This document shows, in pieces, positions 42,380-50,400 of a stretch of DNA of 64,000 nt. A program made the position numbers and the translations under genes. The stretch is from Eubacteriales bacterium (lineage in GTDB: Bacteria > Bacillota > Clostridia > Lachnospirales > Lachnospiraceae), in the NCBI GenBank assembly GCA_030526715.1, contig JAUNCG010000002.1, positions 25,533 through 89,532 of the forward strand, written 5' to 3'. Under the pieces are notes generated by a model. It was not told where the DNA came from. It did not search any database and saw nothing but the letters and a program-made list of their open reading frames with translations. Position 1 is the stretch's first letter. Every line of letters starts with the position of its first letter.

Positions 42380-42409
42380 TTGACCTCTCATATCATAGAG
42401 TGATAGAAT
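42380..42409 (+). promoter_or_regulatory. Promoter upstream of the zinc-ribbon lipoprotein
   Basis: TTGACC (42380-42385) and TAGAAT (42404-42409) are 18 bp apart. Transcription would begin at about 42416, inside the hairpin that follows. Confidence 0.5.
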
Positions 42410-42411
42410 AA

Positions 42412-42460
42412 AATTGCCCAGAATCGAGGAGTATTTATAGCTCCTTTGCTCTGGGCAATT
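42412..42460 (+). terminator. Hairpin after lysA / at the 5' end of the next transcript
   Basis: AATTGCCCAGA (42412-42422) and TCTGGGCAATT (42450-42460) are perfect 11-bp arms, with GAGGAG/CTCCTT pairing inside. No T-run follows. It may end lysA or, if the promoter at 42380 is real, form a 5' stem on the lipoprotein mRNA. Confidence 0.6.
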
Positions 42461-42512
42461 AGCGAATTAAGGGGAGACTTCGTAAGGAGATTCAGATAGG
42501 AGGGGTATTTAT

Positions 42513-43184
42513 ATGAAGAGAAAAAAAGTATGTCTTTTACTGTTGACGGTATGTCTGGTTCTCGGAATGTCCGGCTGCCGTAAGAAGCTGGCTGAGACGG
42601 AGAAAGAAACAGAGACGATGACTACGGAGCAGGTAACTGAGTCGGAGACACAGAAGGCGACGGAGACGGAAAAAGCCACGACAAAGACGACAGAAGCGGA
42701 GACGACGAGCAGTAAAACAACATCGAATACAGAAAAAAAGACCACGGTAAAGCCGTCTGCCGTAGCAGGGAACAACGCAGCGACGCAAAACAATACCACC
42801 AATAACGCAGCCTCTTACGGGACAGAGATGTGTCCGTATTGCTATAATCAGATCTCACTGCAGCCTAATGGGGACGGTACGACAGTGTATTCCGTACATG
42901 TGGCGCAGGAAAAGGCATGGGCGGATACCTACGGTTACGGTACCGATACTCCGAACAATGGGACGACGCAGACAGAAGCACAACAGACAGAGGCGCAGCA
43001 GGATGCCACAGCACAGTGCCCGTACTGCTATCAGTGGTATACGGTGGCAGACGGCAGCTATGATGCACATCTGGCCAGTCATAATTCCAATCTTGGCACA
43101 GGATATGTGACCTGCCCGCGCTGCGGTAATACCTATGCCAAAGGAATTGAATACGATACGCATTACTGTACAGGCGGACAGTAG
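42513..43184 (+). CDS. Lipoprotein with three zinc-ribbon-like Cys/His motifs
   Basis: This 223-residue protein has a lipobox LVLGMSGCRKK (Cys22), so it should be lipid-anchored outside the membrane. Residues about 25-100 are a Thr/Glu/Lys/Ser-rich linker. Three Cys motifs follow: CPYCYNQISL (about residue 107), CPYCYQWYTV...HLASH (about 169-190, a C2H2-like spacing), and CPRCGNTY...HYC (about 201-220). Gln/Thr-rich stretches separate them. Zinc fingers on the outside of a cell are unusual. I do not recognise the family, and metal binding is inferred from the motifs. ATG 42513 follows AGGAGGGG. GH31 follows after 52 bases, perhaps in the same operon. Confidence 0.8.
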   Translation: MKRKKVCLLLLTVCLVLGMSGCRKKLAETEKETETMTTEQVTESETQKATETEKATTKTTEAETTSSKTTSNTEKKTTVKPSAVAGNNAATQNNTTNNAASYGTEMCPYCYNQISLQPNGDGTTVYSVHVAQEKAWADTYGYGTDTPNNGTTQTEAQQTEAQQDATAQCPYCYQWYTVADGSYDAHLASHNSNLGTGYVTCPRCGNTYAKGIEYDTHYCTGGQ

Positions 43185-43236
43185 AATAATTAATTAGAGT
43201 CATACCGGGAGCTTCCCGGGGACAGAGAGGGACATT

Positions 43237-45228
43237 ATGATAAGAAGATTTGTGATTGGGACGCCATTGGATACTGAGGCGGTGTTGCACAAGCCGGAGG
43301 TCGATCAGGGCGTGCTGCCTTATTTTACGATAGAGGGAACCACGCTTGGCATGAAGCTAGCGAAGGAGGATGTAGTCTACGGTCTGGGAGAGAATGTGCG
43401 CGGCATCAATAAGCGCGGCTGGATCTATGAGAGTAACTGTACGGATCAGCCTCACCACCATGAGAACACCAGATCACTCTACGGGGCGCATAATTTTTTC
43501 ATCGTGAAGGGGCAGGAACATTGCTTTGGACTTTTTGTAGACACCCCGGGAAGAGTCATCTTTGATATTGGCTACAATCGTGTGGATGATATGAAGGTTA
43601 CTCTGGAAAATGAGGATTATGAGCTGTATCTTTTGGAGGAGGATACGCCGGAAGCGATCGTTCACGCCTTTCGTGAGCTGATCGGACAGAGCTATGTGCC
43701 GCCGAAGTGGGCGTTTGGCTTCGGTCAGAGCCGCTGGAGCTACTTTACTGCGGAAGAAGTGCGTGAAGTGGCAAGAGGATACCGTGAGAATCAGATTCCG
43801 TTGGATATGATCTATCTGGATATCGACTACATGGAACGTTACAAGGACTTCACCATCGACCGGGAGGCATTTCCGGATTTTGAAGAGCTGGTGGCTGAGA
43901 TGAAGGCACAGGGCATTCACCTGATACCGATCATTGACGGCGGTGTGAAGGTGGAGGAAGGCTATGACGTTTATGAAGAGGGCGTGAAGCATCATTACTT
44001 CTGTAAGGATGTGGACGGAGATGATTTCACCGTAGGCGTATGGCCGGGGAAATGCCATTTTCCGGATATGCTGAATGAGGAAGCCGGCCGCTGGTTCGGA
44101 AGAAAATATAAGGTTCTGATGGACATGGGAATCGAGGGTTTCTGGAATGATATGAATGAGCCGGCTATCTTTTATTCGGAAAAGCGTCTGAAGAAGGTGT
44201 TCGAGAAGGTTGGAGACTTTAAGGATATCAATCTGGATCTGAAGAATTTCAATGCGTTTCAGGATCTGGTCGGCAATGTTTCCAACAATCCCGAGGATTA
44301 TAAGAGCTTTTATCACAATTATAAGGGACAAAAGATCCGTCACGACAAGGTACACAATCTGTTTGGATACTATATGACCCGTTCTGCGCAGGAGGCTTTT
44401 GAGGAGCTCGAGCCGGAGAAGAGAGTGCTGCTGTTCTCGAGATCCTCTTATATCGGAATGCACCGCTACGGCGGAATCTGGATGGGTGATAACAAGTCGT
44501 GGTGGTCTCATCTTTTGATGAATCTGAAGATGCTGCCATCTCTGAATATGTGCGGTTTTATGTATACCGGAGCGGATGTGGGTGGTTTTCTGGAGGACAC
44601 CACAGAGGATCTGCTGCTGCGCTGGATGGCGCTGGGTATCTTTATGCCGCTGTTTCGAGATCACTCCGCTCTGAATACCAGACGTCAGGAGGCTTATGTG
44701 GTGGAGGATAAGGCTGCGGTGAGAGGTATCATCTCTCTGCGTTATCGTCTGCTGCCGTATATTTACAGTGAGTTTATGAAGGCAACCCTGAAGAATACCA
44801 TGTATGCCCGTCCGCTGGGCTTCGTGTGGCCGGAGGATCCGGAGGCTGTGGAGACGGAGGATCAGCTGATGATCGGTGAGAGCATTATGATCGCCCCGGT
44901 ATATGAGCAGAATAAGTCCGGACGCACCGTGTATCTTCCGGAGGAGATGAAGCTTCTTCGTTTCGATGGCGCTGTGCTGGCAGAGGAGCAGGTGCTGGCG
45001 GCCGGCAGACATTATATCAAGGTCGGAATGAATGAAGTAGTGATATTCGTGAGAAAAGGACATATTCTTCCGCTAGCACAGCCGGCGCAGTGCGTTGCTG
45101 AGATGGACTGGCAGGATCTCACGCTGGTTCATTTCGCGGAGGAGGGCACGTCCTATGAGCTTTATGATGATGACGGTATCAGCCGCAGGGTGAGTCTGGA
45201 AGGCAGCCTGCGCACACTGACCGTTTAG
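43237..45228 (+). CDS. GH31 alpha-glucosidase/alpha-xylosidase-type hydrolase
   Basis: This 663-residue enzyme matches glycoside hydrolase family 31. Residues about 40-130 are the N-terminal beta-sandwich. The barrel has FGFGQSRWSYF, LDMIYLDIDYMERYKDFTID, and the nucleophile Asp in GFWNDMNEPAIF (about 300-311). The likely acid/base Asp lies in LFRDHSALNTRRQE (about 471-484). C-terminal beta domains follow. No signal peptide is seen, so it probably acts on imported oligosaccharides. Specificity (maltose, isomaltose or others) cannot be told. It is shorter than many family members at the N-terminus. yfcE follows 24 bases later. Confidence 0.93.
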   Translation: MIRRFVIGTPLDTEAVLHKPEVDQGVLPYFTIEGTTLGMKLAKEDVVYGLGENVRGINKRGWIYESNCTDQPHHHENTRSLYGAHNFFIVKGQEHCFGLFVDTPGRVIFDIGYNRVDDMKVTLENEDYELYLLEEDTPEAIVHAFRELIGQSYVPPKWAFGFGQSRWSYFTAEEVREVARGYRENQIPLDMIYLDIDYMERYKDFTIDREAFPDFEELVAEMKAQGIHLIPIIDGGVKVEEGYDVYEEGVKHHYFCKDVDGDDFTVGVWPGKCHFPDMLNEEAGRWFGRKYKVLMDMGIEGFWNDMNEPAIFYSEKRLKKVFEKVGDFKDINLDLKNFNAFQDLVGNVSNNPEDYKSFYHNYKGQKIRHDKVHNLFGYYMTRSAQEAFEELEPEKRVLLFSRSSYIGMHRYGGIWMGDNKSWWSHLLMNLKMLPSLNMCGFMYTGADVGGFLEDTTEDLLLRWMALGIFMPLFRDHSALNTRRQEAYVVEDKAAVRGIISLRYRLLPYIYSEFMKATLKNTMYARPLGFVWPEDPEAVETEDQLMIGESIMIAPVYEQNKSGRTVYLPEEMKLLRFDGAVLAEEQVLAAGRHYIKVGMNEVVIFVRKGHILPLAQPAQCVAEMDWQDLTLVHFAEEGTSYELYDDDGISRRVSLEGSLRTLTV

Positions 45229-45252
45229 GCTGGATCGGAGGAGGAGTCATAT

Positions 45253-45807
45253 ATGAAGATTTTCTTTGCATCCGATATTCACGGATCATCATACTATTGT
45301 AAGAAGATGATCGAGGCGTATCACAGGGAGGGAGCCGGACGACTGTTTCTGCTGGGGGATATTCTATATCATGGTCCACGCAATGATCTGCCGAAGGAGT
45401 ATGCTCCGAAGCAGGTGATCGCTATGCTGAATCCCATGAAGCAGGAGATCAGTGCAGTGCGGGGCAACTGTGACACGGAGGTAGATCAGATGGTGCTGGA
45501 GTTCCCGATTCTGGCGGATTATGCCCTGCTGGAGCAGGATGGCATCCGTCTCTATGCTACCCATGGCCATGTATTTCATGAAAAGAATCTTCTGCCGATG
45601 ATGGCGGGAGATGTGCTGGTGCATGGACACACACATATCTATGAGGCAAAGCGCGTGAAGGATCAGTGGATCCTGAATCCGGGCTCAGTGTCGATCCCGA
45701 AGGGCGGGAATCCGCCTACCTATGCCGTGCTGGAGTGCGGAGTTTTTCAGGTGAAGACACTGGAGGGGGATGTGCTGTTGGAACAGAAGCTGTCCGGTGA
45801 CAGATAG
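45253..45807 (+). CDS. yfcE: YfcE-type metallophosphodiesterase
   Basis: The 184-residue calcineurin-like phosphodiesterase of the YfcE/MJ0936 group shows ASDIHGSSYYC (DxH), LLGDILYHGP (GD), AVRGNCD (GNC/NHD-type), ATHGHVFHE and LVHGHTHIYE (GHxH). LNPGSVSIPKGG closes the site. All metal ligands are in place, so it should hydrolyse phosphodiesters with Mn2+ or a similar metal; the physiological substrate is unknown. ATG 45253 has GGAGGAGG before it. It probably ends the lipoprotein-GH31 operon. Confidence 0.92.
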   Translation: MKIFFASDIHGSSYYCKKMIEAYHREGAGRLFLLGDILYHGPRNDLPKEYAPKQVIAMLNPMKQEISAVRGNCDTEVDQMVLEFPILADYALLEQDGIRLYATHGHVFHEKNLLPMMAGDVLVHGHTHIYEAKRVKDQWILNPGSVSIPKGGNPPTYAVLECGVFQVKTLEGDVLLEQKLSGDR

Positions 45808-45832
45808 AATGAAATAGGATCATAAGATCAAA

Positions 45833-45876
45833 AATGCCCTGTGTACTGCGAAATGGCAGCGTCACAGGGCATTCTC
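45833..45876. terminator. Bidirectional terminator between yfcE and thiT
   Basis: AATGCCCTGTG (45833-45843) and CACAGGGCATT (45863-45873) are perfect 11-bp arms, with CTTT on the plus strand and an A/T-rich flank on the other. Confidence 0.75.
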
Positions 45877-45877
45877 T

Positions 45878-46546
45878 TTAGTTATTGGCCATGACCTTAA
45901 TCTGAGTCAGCGACTTGGAGACTGCCGGTATCAGAAGGATGATCACCGTGATGACGCCTTCCGTAAAAATATAGGCGCCATTGTAAGCCAGTGAGTACGG
46001 AAGAGCACTCCAGCCCTCCCATGCATATTCTCCGAAGAAAATCCATCCGGAGAGCACGGCAAAGAAATATCTGCCCACAATACCAAGGAGATAGCCCTTG
46101 ATCAGTCCGAATCTGGAATTGCTGAAGCATCCGGCAAGTCCCAGAGCGCCGAAGGCCAGAGGATAATCCACCAGCACCTGCAGCGGGAAATAGATGTAGG
46201 GCTCAATGATCAGCTGAAGGATGCCGTAGGCGGCACCGGTCAGAATACCGGTCGCGGGTCCGTAAAAATATCCGGTCAGACAGATGAAGAGCATACTGAA
46301 CAGCGTGACAGAACCACCGAACGGAAAGGAATACAGCTTGAGCATAGAGGTCACCATGGCAAGCGCAACCGCCATAGCACAGAAGACCAGCTTTTTGGTA
46401 CTCATGGGAGATCTTTCAGAAGTCTCCTGATGTCTTGTGAGAGCTGCGGCACCCAAAAGTGCGGCGATGAGTAAAATAACAAGTGCGGCATAGCCGGCTG
46501 TGGTGAGTCCGAGCTCACCTTCCACATTTGAAATAAAAAATGACAT
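45878..46546 (-). CDS. thiT: Thiamine ECF-transporter S component, long N-terminus
   Basis: The 222-residue membrane protein matches ThiT/YuaJ. It has SFPFGGSVTLFSMLF, GILTGAAYGILQLI, and YFPLQVLVDYPLAFGALGLAG (thiamine pocket region). It captures thiamine for an energy-coupling factor module whose genes are not here. The core family starts at about residue 48 (MSTKKLVFCAMAVALA). The 47 residues before it add an extra helix (GYAALVILLIAALLGAAALT) not found in typical ThiT. The upstream ATG 46546 is used because the AAAGGAGG ribosome binding site lies 9 bases before it and the TPP riboswitch leads straight to it. Confidence 0.9.
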   Translation of the reverse strand: MSFFISNVEGELGLTTAGYAALVILLIAALLGAAALTRHQETSERSPMSTKKLVFCAMAVALAMVTSMLKLYSFPFGGSVTLFSMLFICLTGYFYGPATGILTGAAYGILQLIIEPYIYFPLQVLVDYPLAFGALGLAGCFSNSRFGLIKGYLLGIVGRYFFAVLSGWIFFGEYAWEGWSALPYSLAYNGAYIFTEGVITVIILLIPAVSKSLTQIKVMANN

Positions 46547-46553
46547 AAAAATA

Positions 46554-46580
46554 CCTCCTTTGTAATATAAGGAGGAGCCT
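46554..46580 (-). promoter_or_regulatory. Sequestering hairpin over the thiT ribosome binding site
   Basis: On the minus strand TCCTCCTT (46569-46576) can pair with AAAGGAGG (46553-46560), hiding the ribosome binding site. AGGCTCC (46574-46580) next to it can instead pair with GGAGCCT (46690-46696) of the aptamer, freeing the site. This suggests translational control by TPP. Confidence 0.6.
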
Positions 46581-46621
46581 CAGAGGTCTGTATGTAAAAC
46601 ACGATATATCTACATACAAAT

Positions 46622-46706
46622 GTCTGCTTCCTTACGCCGGTATTATCCGGTTCAAGTAGTGAGGGTCAGTTCAAAACTATCTCAGCCTTAGGCTCCCCTA
46701 GCATAT
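46622..46706 (-). promoter_or_regulatory. TPP riboswitch (THI element)
   Basis: The minus strand carries the THI-box landmarks in order: GGGGAGCC, CTGAGA, GACCCT, TTGAACC, then GGATAATACCGGCGTAAGGAAGCA. A short P1 stem TGCT/AGCA closes it. The gene downstream is thiT, which fits thiamine-repressed uptake. Confidence 0.96.
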
Positions 46707-46733
46707 ATGCTATAAAATTGTCATTTCACAGCT

Positions 46734-46761
46734 ATTGTATCATAGGCGTGTAATTTGTCAA
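46734..46761 (-). promoter_or_regulatory. Sigma-A promoter of the TPP riboswitch-thiT transcript
   Basis: On the minus strand TTGACA (46756-46761) and TACAAT (46734-46739) are 16 bp apart, just upstream of the aptamer. Confidence 0.75.
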
Positions 46762-46804
46762 TCGGAGATTCGATAAAATACGAACTGCAATCCGTGAGGC
46801 ACGG

Positions 46805-46833
46805 TTGACGCACCTGAAAAACTGTAATAAAAT
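46805..46833 (+). promoter_or_regulatory. Sigma-A promoter of the ykgJ-like gene
   Basis: TTGACG (46805-46810) and TAAAAT (46828-46833) are 17 bp apart, about 42 bases before the ATG. Confidence 0.55.
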
Positions 46834-46874
46834 GATAAATAAAGTAAAAACCAAGGAAAAAGAAGAGGAAACAT

Positions 46875-47540
46875 ATGCGCAGAGAAATTACTGCAGAGGA
46901 TCTGCAGAAGACCTATACTTCGAATGATATGGTGAAGGCGGACTGCGGCGGCTGTCACGGGTGTTCCGACTGCTGCCATTATATGGGCGAATCCGTTGTG
47001 CTGGATCCGATGGATATTTGGCGGCTGACTAAGGGGAATCCCGCAGTTTCCGTACAGCTGATGGAGCGCTTTTTAGAGCTTCATGTGGTGGATGGGATCG
47101 TGCTGCCGAATCTGCGGATGGTCGGAGAGGAGGAAGCCTGCATCTTTTTGAACGAAGAAGAAAGATGCAGCATCCATGAGCATCGTCCGGGGGTATGTCG
47201 TCTGTTCCCACTGGGGCGTATTTATGAGGATGGAGGATTTCGCTATTTCCTTCAGCATCAGGAGTGCCCGAAGAAGGAGAAGACGAAGATCAAGGTGAGC
47301 AAATGGGTGGATACACCGAACTTGAAGCGATATGAGAAATATATCCTGAATTGGCACGATCTTCTGGAGGAGGCGAGGACGCTTCTGGAGAACAAGAAGG
47401 ACGATCAGCTGCAGAAGGATCTGAATGCCTATATTCTGCATGCATTTTTTATGGAGCCCTATACGGCGGAGGATTTTTATCCGCAGTTTGAGGCGCGGCT
47501 GGAGAAGATAGAGAAGCTGATGAAGGTATTGCAGGGGTGA
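46875..47540 (+). CDS. YkgJ-family cysteine-cluster protein
   Basis: The 221-residue protein has an N-terminal GGCHGCSDCCHYMGESVVLDP segment, typical of the CxxxCxxCC-domain (YkgJ/FliB-like, Pfam CxxCxxCC). Later cysteines lie in CIFLNEEERCSIHEHRPGVCRLFPLGR and QHQECP. The family is thought to bind zinc or iron; no function is established. The C-terminal third is helical. ATG 46875 follows GAGGAAAC. The LtaS-like gene begins 4 bases after its stop, so the two are cotranscribed. Confidence 0.88.
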   Translation: MRREITAEDLQKTYTSNDMVKADCGGCHGCSDCCHYMGESVVLDPMDIWRLTKGNPAVSVQLMERFLELHVVDGIVLPNLRMVGEEEACIFLNEEERCSIHEHRPGVCRLFPLGRIYEDGGFRYFLQHQECPKKEKTKIKVSKWVDTPNLKRYEKYILNWHDLLEEARTLLENKKDDQLQKDLNAYILHAFFMEPYTAEDFYPQFEARLEKIEKLMKVLQG

Positions 47541-47544
47541 AGCT

Positions 47545-49602
47545 ATGAAGCAGTTTTGGCATAGGCTATATGAATATTCGGAGCAATATCCTGTGAGATT
47601 CTGGTTGGCGACGGCGGCGCTTCTGGAGCTGGCAATAGAGACGATGTCCAGACATTCCCTGCCAAAGGCGCTGGGCTATATGGTCACGGCGTGGCCGGCA
47701 TTCCTGTTTAATGTCTGTATCATCGGCTGGACGTTTCTGCTGCTGTATCTGGTACGCAGAAAGCTGTTTCTCGGGATCTTGATATCGGTGATATGGTGTA
47801 TTCTCGGAGCAGTCAACGGAGTGCTCCTGTCCTGTCGGGTGACGCCCTTTAACTGGTCGGATCTGCGGCTGTCCAAGGATGCGATGGCGATTATGGGGAA
47901 ATACATTGCGCCTTGGCAGGTCATGCTGGGGGCTGCGGTACTGATCATGCTGTGTATCGGTCTGGCGTTCCTGTTTCGCCGCTTACCGAGATCCGGCAGG
48001 AAGGCGCTGTACATTCGCAGTCTGGCGATGATGGTCACGCTTTTTTTCGGCTTGATCGGTCTGGCGAGCATGGGAGAGCGTATAGGGATATTTCCGGAGA
48101 AATTCGATAATCTTGCAGATGCTTACCAAAGCTATGGATTTGTATTTTGCTTTTCAAACAGTATGCTCAATATCGGTATCTCGAAACCGGAGGATTACAG
48201 CACGCAGGTCGTGCAGGAGATTCAGGAAGAGGAGATCATGGAGGACAGTCATGTGACTGCGCCGTTGATCACGGAGGAGCTGACGGAGGTCGTAGACTCC
48301 CGGGGCGTGGCCGTGACGAGAAAGACGCCGAACATCATCTTTGTACAGCTGGAGTCCTTCAGCGATCCGCTGCAGTATACGCATATGAAATGTTCCAAAG
48401 ATCCTATTCCGAATTTCCGTAGTCTGATGGAGAATTATACCTCGGGATGGCTGGATGTACCGGCGGTGGGAGCCGGGACAGCCAATACAGAGTTTGAGGT
48501 GATCACCGGGATGAATCTGGATTTCTTCGGACCGGGAGAATATCCTTATAAGACCGTACTCCGCACGGAGGTATGTGAAAGCCTTTGCTTTGACCTCAAG
48601 GATATTGGCTATCATGCACAGGCGATCCACAATAATATGGGCACCTTCTACGATCGTCATACGATTTTTTCACAGCTTGGGTTCGATACCTTTACTTCTA
48701 TAGAATATATGAGCAATTACGATACGACGCCGACCGGATGGCCGAAGGACGGTATGCTTGCGGATCAGATCCTGAAGGTACTCAATTCCACGACAGGCGC
48801 AGATATGATCTATACGATTTCTGTGCAGGGACATGGAGCCTATCCGGAGGAGAAGCTGATCGAGTCTCCGGCAGTGACCGTTTCCGGTCTGGAGACAGAG
48901 GGGGAGACCAATGCTATGGAGTATTATATACAGCAGATCCATGAGATGGATAGCTTCGTACTGGATCTTGTGCAGCGACTGGAGACCAGAGGAGAGCCGG
49001 CGATCCTTGTGCTCTACGGGGATCATCTGCCGAGTCTGAATCTGACGGAGGATCGTCTGAAGAACGGCAATGTTTTGCAGACGCAGTATGTGATCTGGGA
49101 TAATCTGGGACTTCAGAAACAGGATCGTGAGCTGGAAGCCTATCAGCTGGCGGCCTATGCGCTGGATCAGGTGGGGATCCACCGGGGGACGATGTTCGGT
49201 TTTCATCAGACTTACCTCGCGCAGAAGGATCATCGTCCAGAGGAGCAGGAAAAATATCTGGGAGACATGGAGATTCTGGAATATGATATGCTCTATGGAG
49301 AGCAGGATATCTTCGGCGGTGAGAATCCTTATGAGGCTACGAAGCTGCACATGGGAGTGCAGCCCATCCGGATCAGCGGAGTTATGCGGCAGGATGGCGG
49401 CACCTATGTGACCGGATGGAATTTTACAGAGCACAGCCATGTATATCTGAACGGGAAAGAGATGGAGACTACCTTTGTCTCAAGAAATATGCTGTATGTT
49501 CCGGACATGGAGCTGGAAGAGGGAGAAAACTCCGTGACGGTGGCGCAGGTCAGTGATGATAATATCGTGCTCAGCGAATCTGAGACCTATCTTTTGCGGT
49601 GA
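47545..49602 (+). CDS. LtaS-like membrane sulfatase-fold glycerophosphotransferase
   Basis: This 685-residue protein has five N-terminal membrane helices (about residues 15-190) and an extracellular alkaline phosphatase/sulfatase fold (about 255-550). NIIFVQLESF carries the first metal-binding Glu. GAGTANTEFEVITGMN has the Thr that would be the nucleophile. LYGDHLPSLNL has the Asp-His metal pair. These match lipoteichoic-acid synthase and related phosphoglycerol transferases. A C-terminal region (about 590-685) with a beta-rich segment (TYVTGWNFTEHSHVYLNG) extends beyond the usual LtaS end. It likely polymerises or transfers glycerophosphate at the outer face. Confidence 0.9.
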   Translation: MKQFWHRLYEYSEQYPVRFWLATAALLELAIETMSRHSLPKALGYMVTAWPAFLFNVCIIGWTFLLLYLVRRKLFLGILISVIWCILGAVNGVLLSCRVTPFNWSDLRLSKDAMAIMGKYIAPWQVMLGAAVLIMLCIGLAFLFRRLPRSGRKALYIRSLAMMVTLFFGLIGLASMGERIGIFPEKFDNLADAYQSYGFVFCFSNSMLNIGISKPEDYSTQVVQEIQEEEIMEDSHVTAPLITEELTEVVDSRGVAVTRKTPNIIFVQLESFSDPLQYTHMKCSKDPIPNFRSLMENYTSGWLDVPAVGAGTANTEFEVITGMNLDFFGPGEYPYKTVLRTEVCESLCFDLKDIGYHAQAIHNNMGTFYDRHTIFSQLGFDTFTSIEYMSNYDTTPTGWPKDGMLADQILKVLNSTTGADMIYTISVQGHGAYPEEKLIESPAVTVSGLETEGETNAMEYYIQQIHEMDSFVLDLVQRLETRGEPAILVLYGDHLPSLNLTEDRLKNGNVLQTQYVIWDNLGLQKQDRELEAYQLAAYALDQVGIHRGTMFGFHQTYLAQKDHRPEEQEKYLGDMEILEYDMLYGEQDIFGGENPYEATKLHMGVQPIRISGVMRQDGGTYVTGWNFTEHSHVYLNGKEMETTFVSRNMLYVPDMELEEGENSVTVAQVSDDNIVLSESETYLLR

Positions 49603-49647
49603 CAGAACTATGAAGACTCCGGCAGGCGATGTCTTTACGGTGGGAAT

Positions 49648-49677
49648 TTGAATATGTAAATGAGAGAAGTGTATAGA
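49648..49677 (+). promoter_or_regulatory. Promoter of the TetR-family gene
   Basis: TTGAAT (49648-49653) and TATAGA (49672-49677) are 18 bp apart, 30 bases before the ATG. Confidence 0.5.
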
Positions 49678-49706
49678 ACAAAGAATAGTCAGATGAAGGA
49701 GCGGGA

Positions 49707-50261
49707 ATGAATAATCTCACGAAACGAATGATCAAAGAAGCTTTTTTTGAAATGCTTCGCCAAAAGCCCATTGACAAAATTACGGTGAAGGGAATCGTGG
49801 AACACTGTGAGATCAATCGTCAGACATTTTATTATCATTTTTCGGATATTTATGATCTGATGCAGTGGTCTCTGGTAGATGAGCTGGCAAAGTTTCGCGT
49901 AGATAATCCGGTGGATGAGGATGCATGGCTGGAGCAGATCCGGCAGCTGTTTCAGTTTATTCACGAGAATAAAAAGCTTGTGCTGCATGCGTATGATCCG
50001 GTGAACCGTATCTACTACGATCGTTTCCTGCGAGAGCAGATCTCACCGGTGGTACGTCGGCGTGTGGATTCGAGCCCACAGGCAGAGCGGATACCTGAGG
50101 ATAAGAAGGAATTTATCTGCAACGCAGTGACCATTGCGGTCGCCGGATTTATCTTCCAGTGGGTAGAGGAAGGTGTGCCGGATGAGTATCAGGTGCGTCT
50201 GGATGACTATATCACGCTGTTTCGCGGCAGTGTGGAGCATCTGATATCTCAGTTTGAGTAA
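49707..50261 (+). CDS. TetR/AcrR-family regulator (DhaS-like)
   Basis: The 184-residue regulator has an N-terminal HTH, ITVKGIVEHCEINRQTFYYHFSDIYDLM (about residues 24-51). A short C-terminal domain has FIQWVEEGVP-like helices typical of the TetR_C_8/DhaS group. The ligand is unknown. ATG 49707 follows GAAGGAGCGGG. It lies before the radical-SAM-like gene, with a terminator and a separate promoter between; a regulatory link is possible but not shown. Confidence 0.88.
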   Translation: MNNLTKRMIKEAFFEMLRQKPIDKITVKGIVEHCEINRQTFYYHFSDIYDLMQWSLVDELAKFRVDNPVDEDAWLEQIRQLFQFIHENKKLVLHAYDPVNRIYYDRFLREQISPVVRRRVDSSPQAERIPEDKKEFICNAVTIAVAGFIFQWVEEGVPDEYQVRLDDYITLFRGSVEHLISQFE

Positions 50262-50287
50262 GGAATGGAGTGAAATTATTACACATA

Positions 50288-50326
50288 AACGTCTGTGTCT
50301 AAATTTTGGACATGGACGTTTTTTCG
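50288..50326 (+). terminator. Terminator after the TetR gene
   Basis: AACGTCTGTGTC and GACATGGACGTT arms around AAATTTTG, followed by TTTTTT. Confidence 0.8.
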
Positions 50327-50330
50327 TCGA

Positions 50331-50359
50331 TTGCCTGTGGGCATATGGACTCCTATAAT
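50331..50359 (+). promoter_or_regulatory. Sigma-A promoter of the radical-SAM-like gene
   Basis: TTGCCT (50331-50336) and TATAAT (50354-50359) are 17 bp apart, about 40 bases before the start codon. Confidence 0.7.
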
Positions 50360-50400
50360 GCCATATAGAGGAAAGCGCCATGAAGATAGGAGGAATGGCT

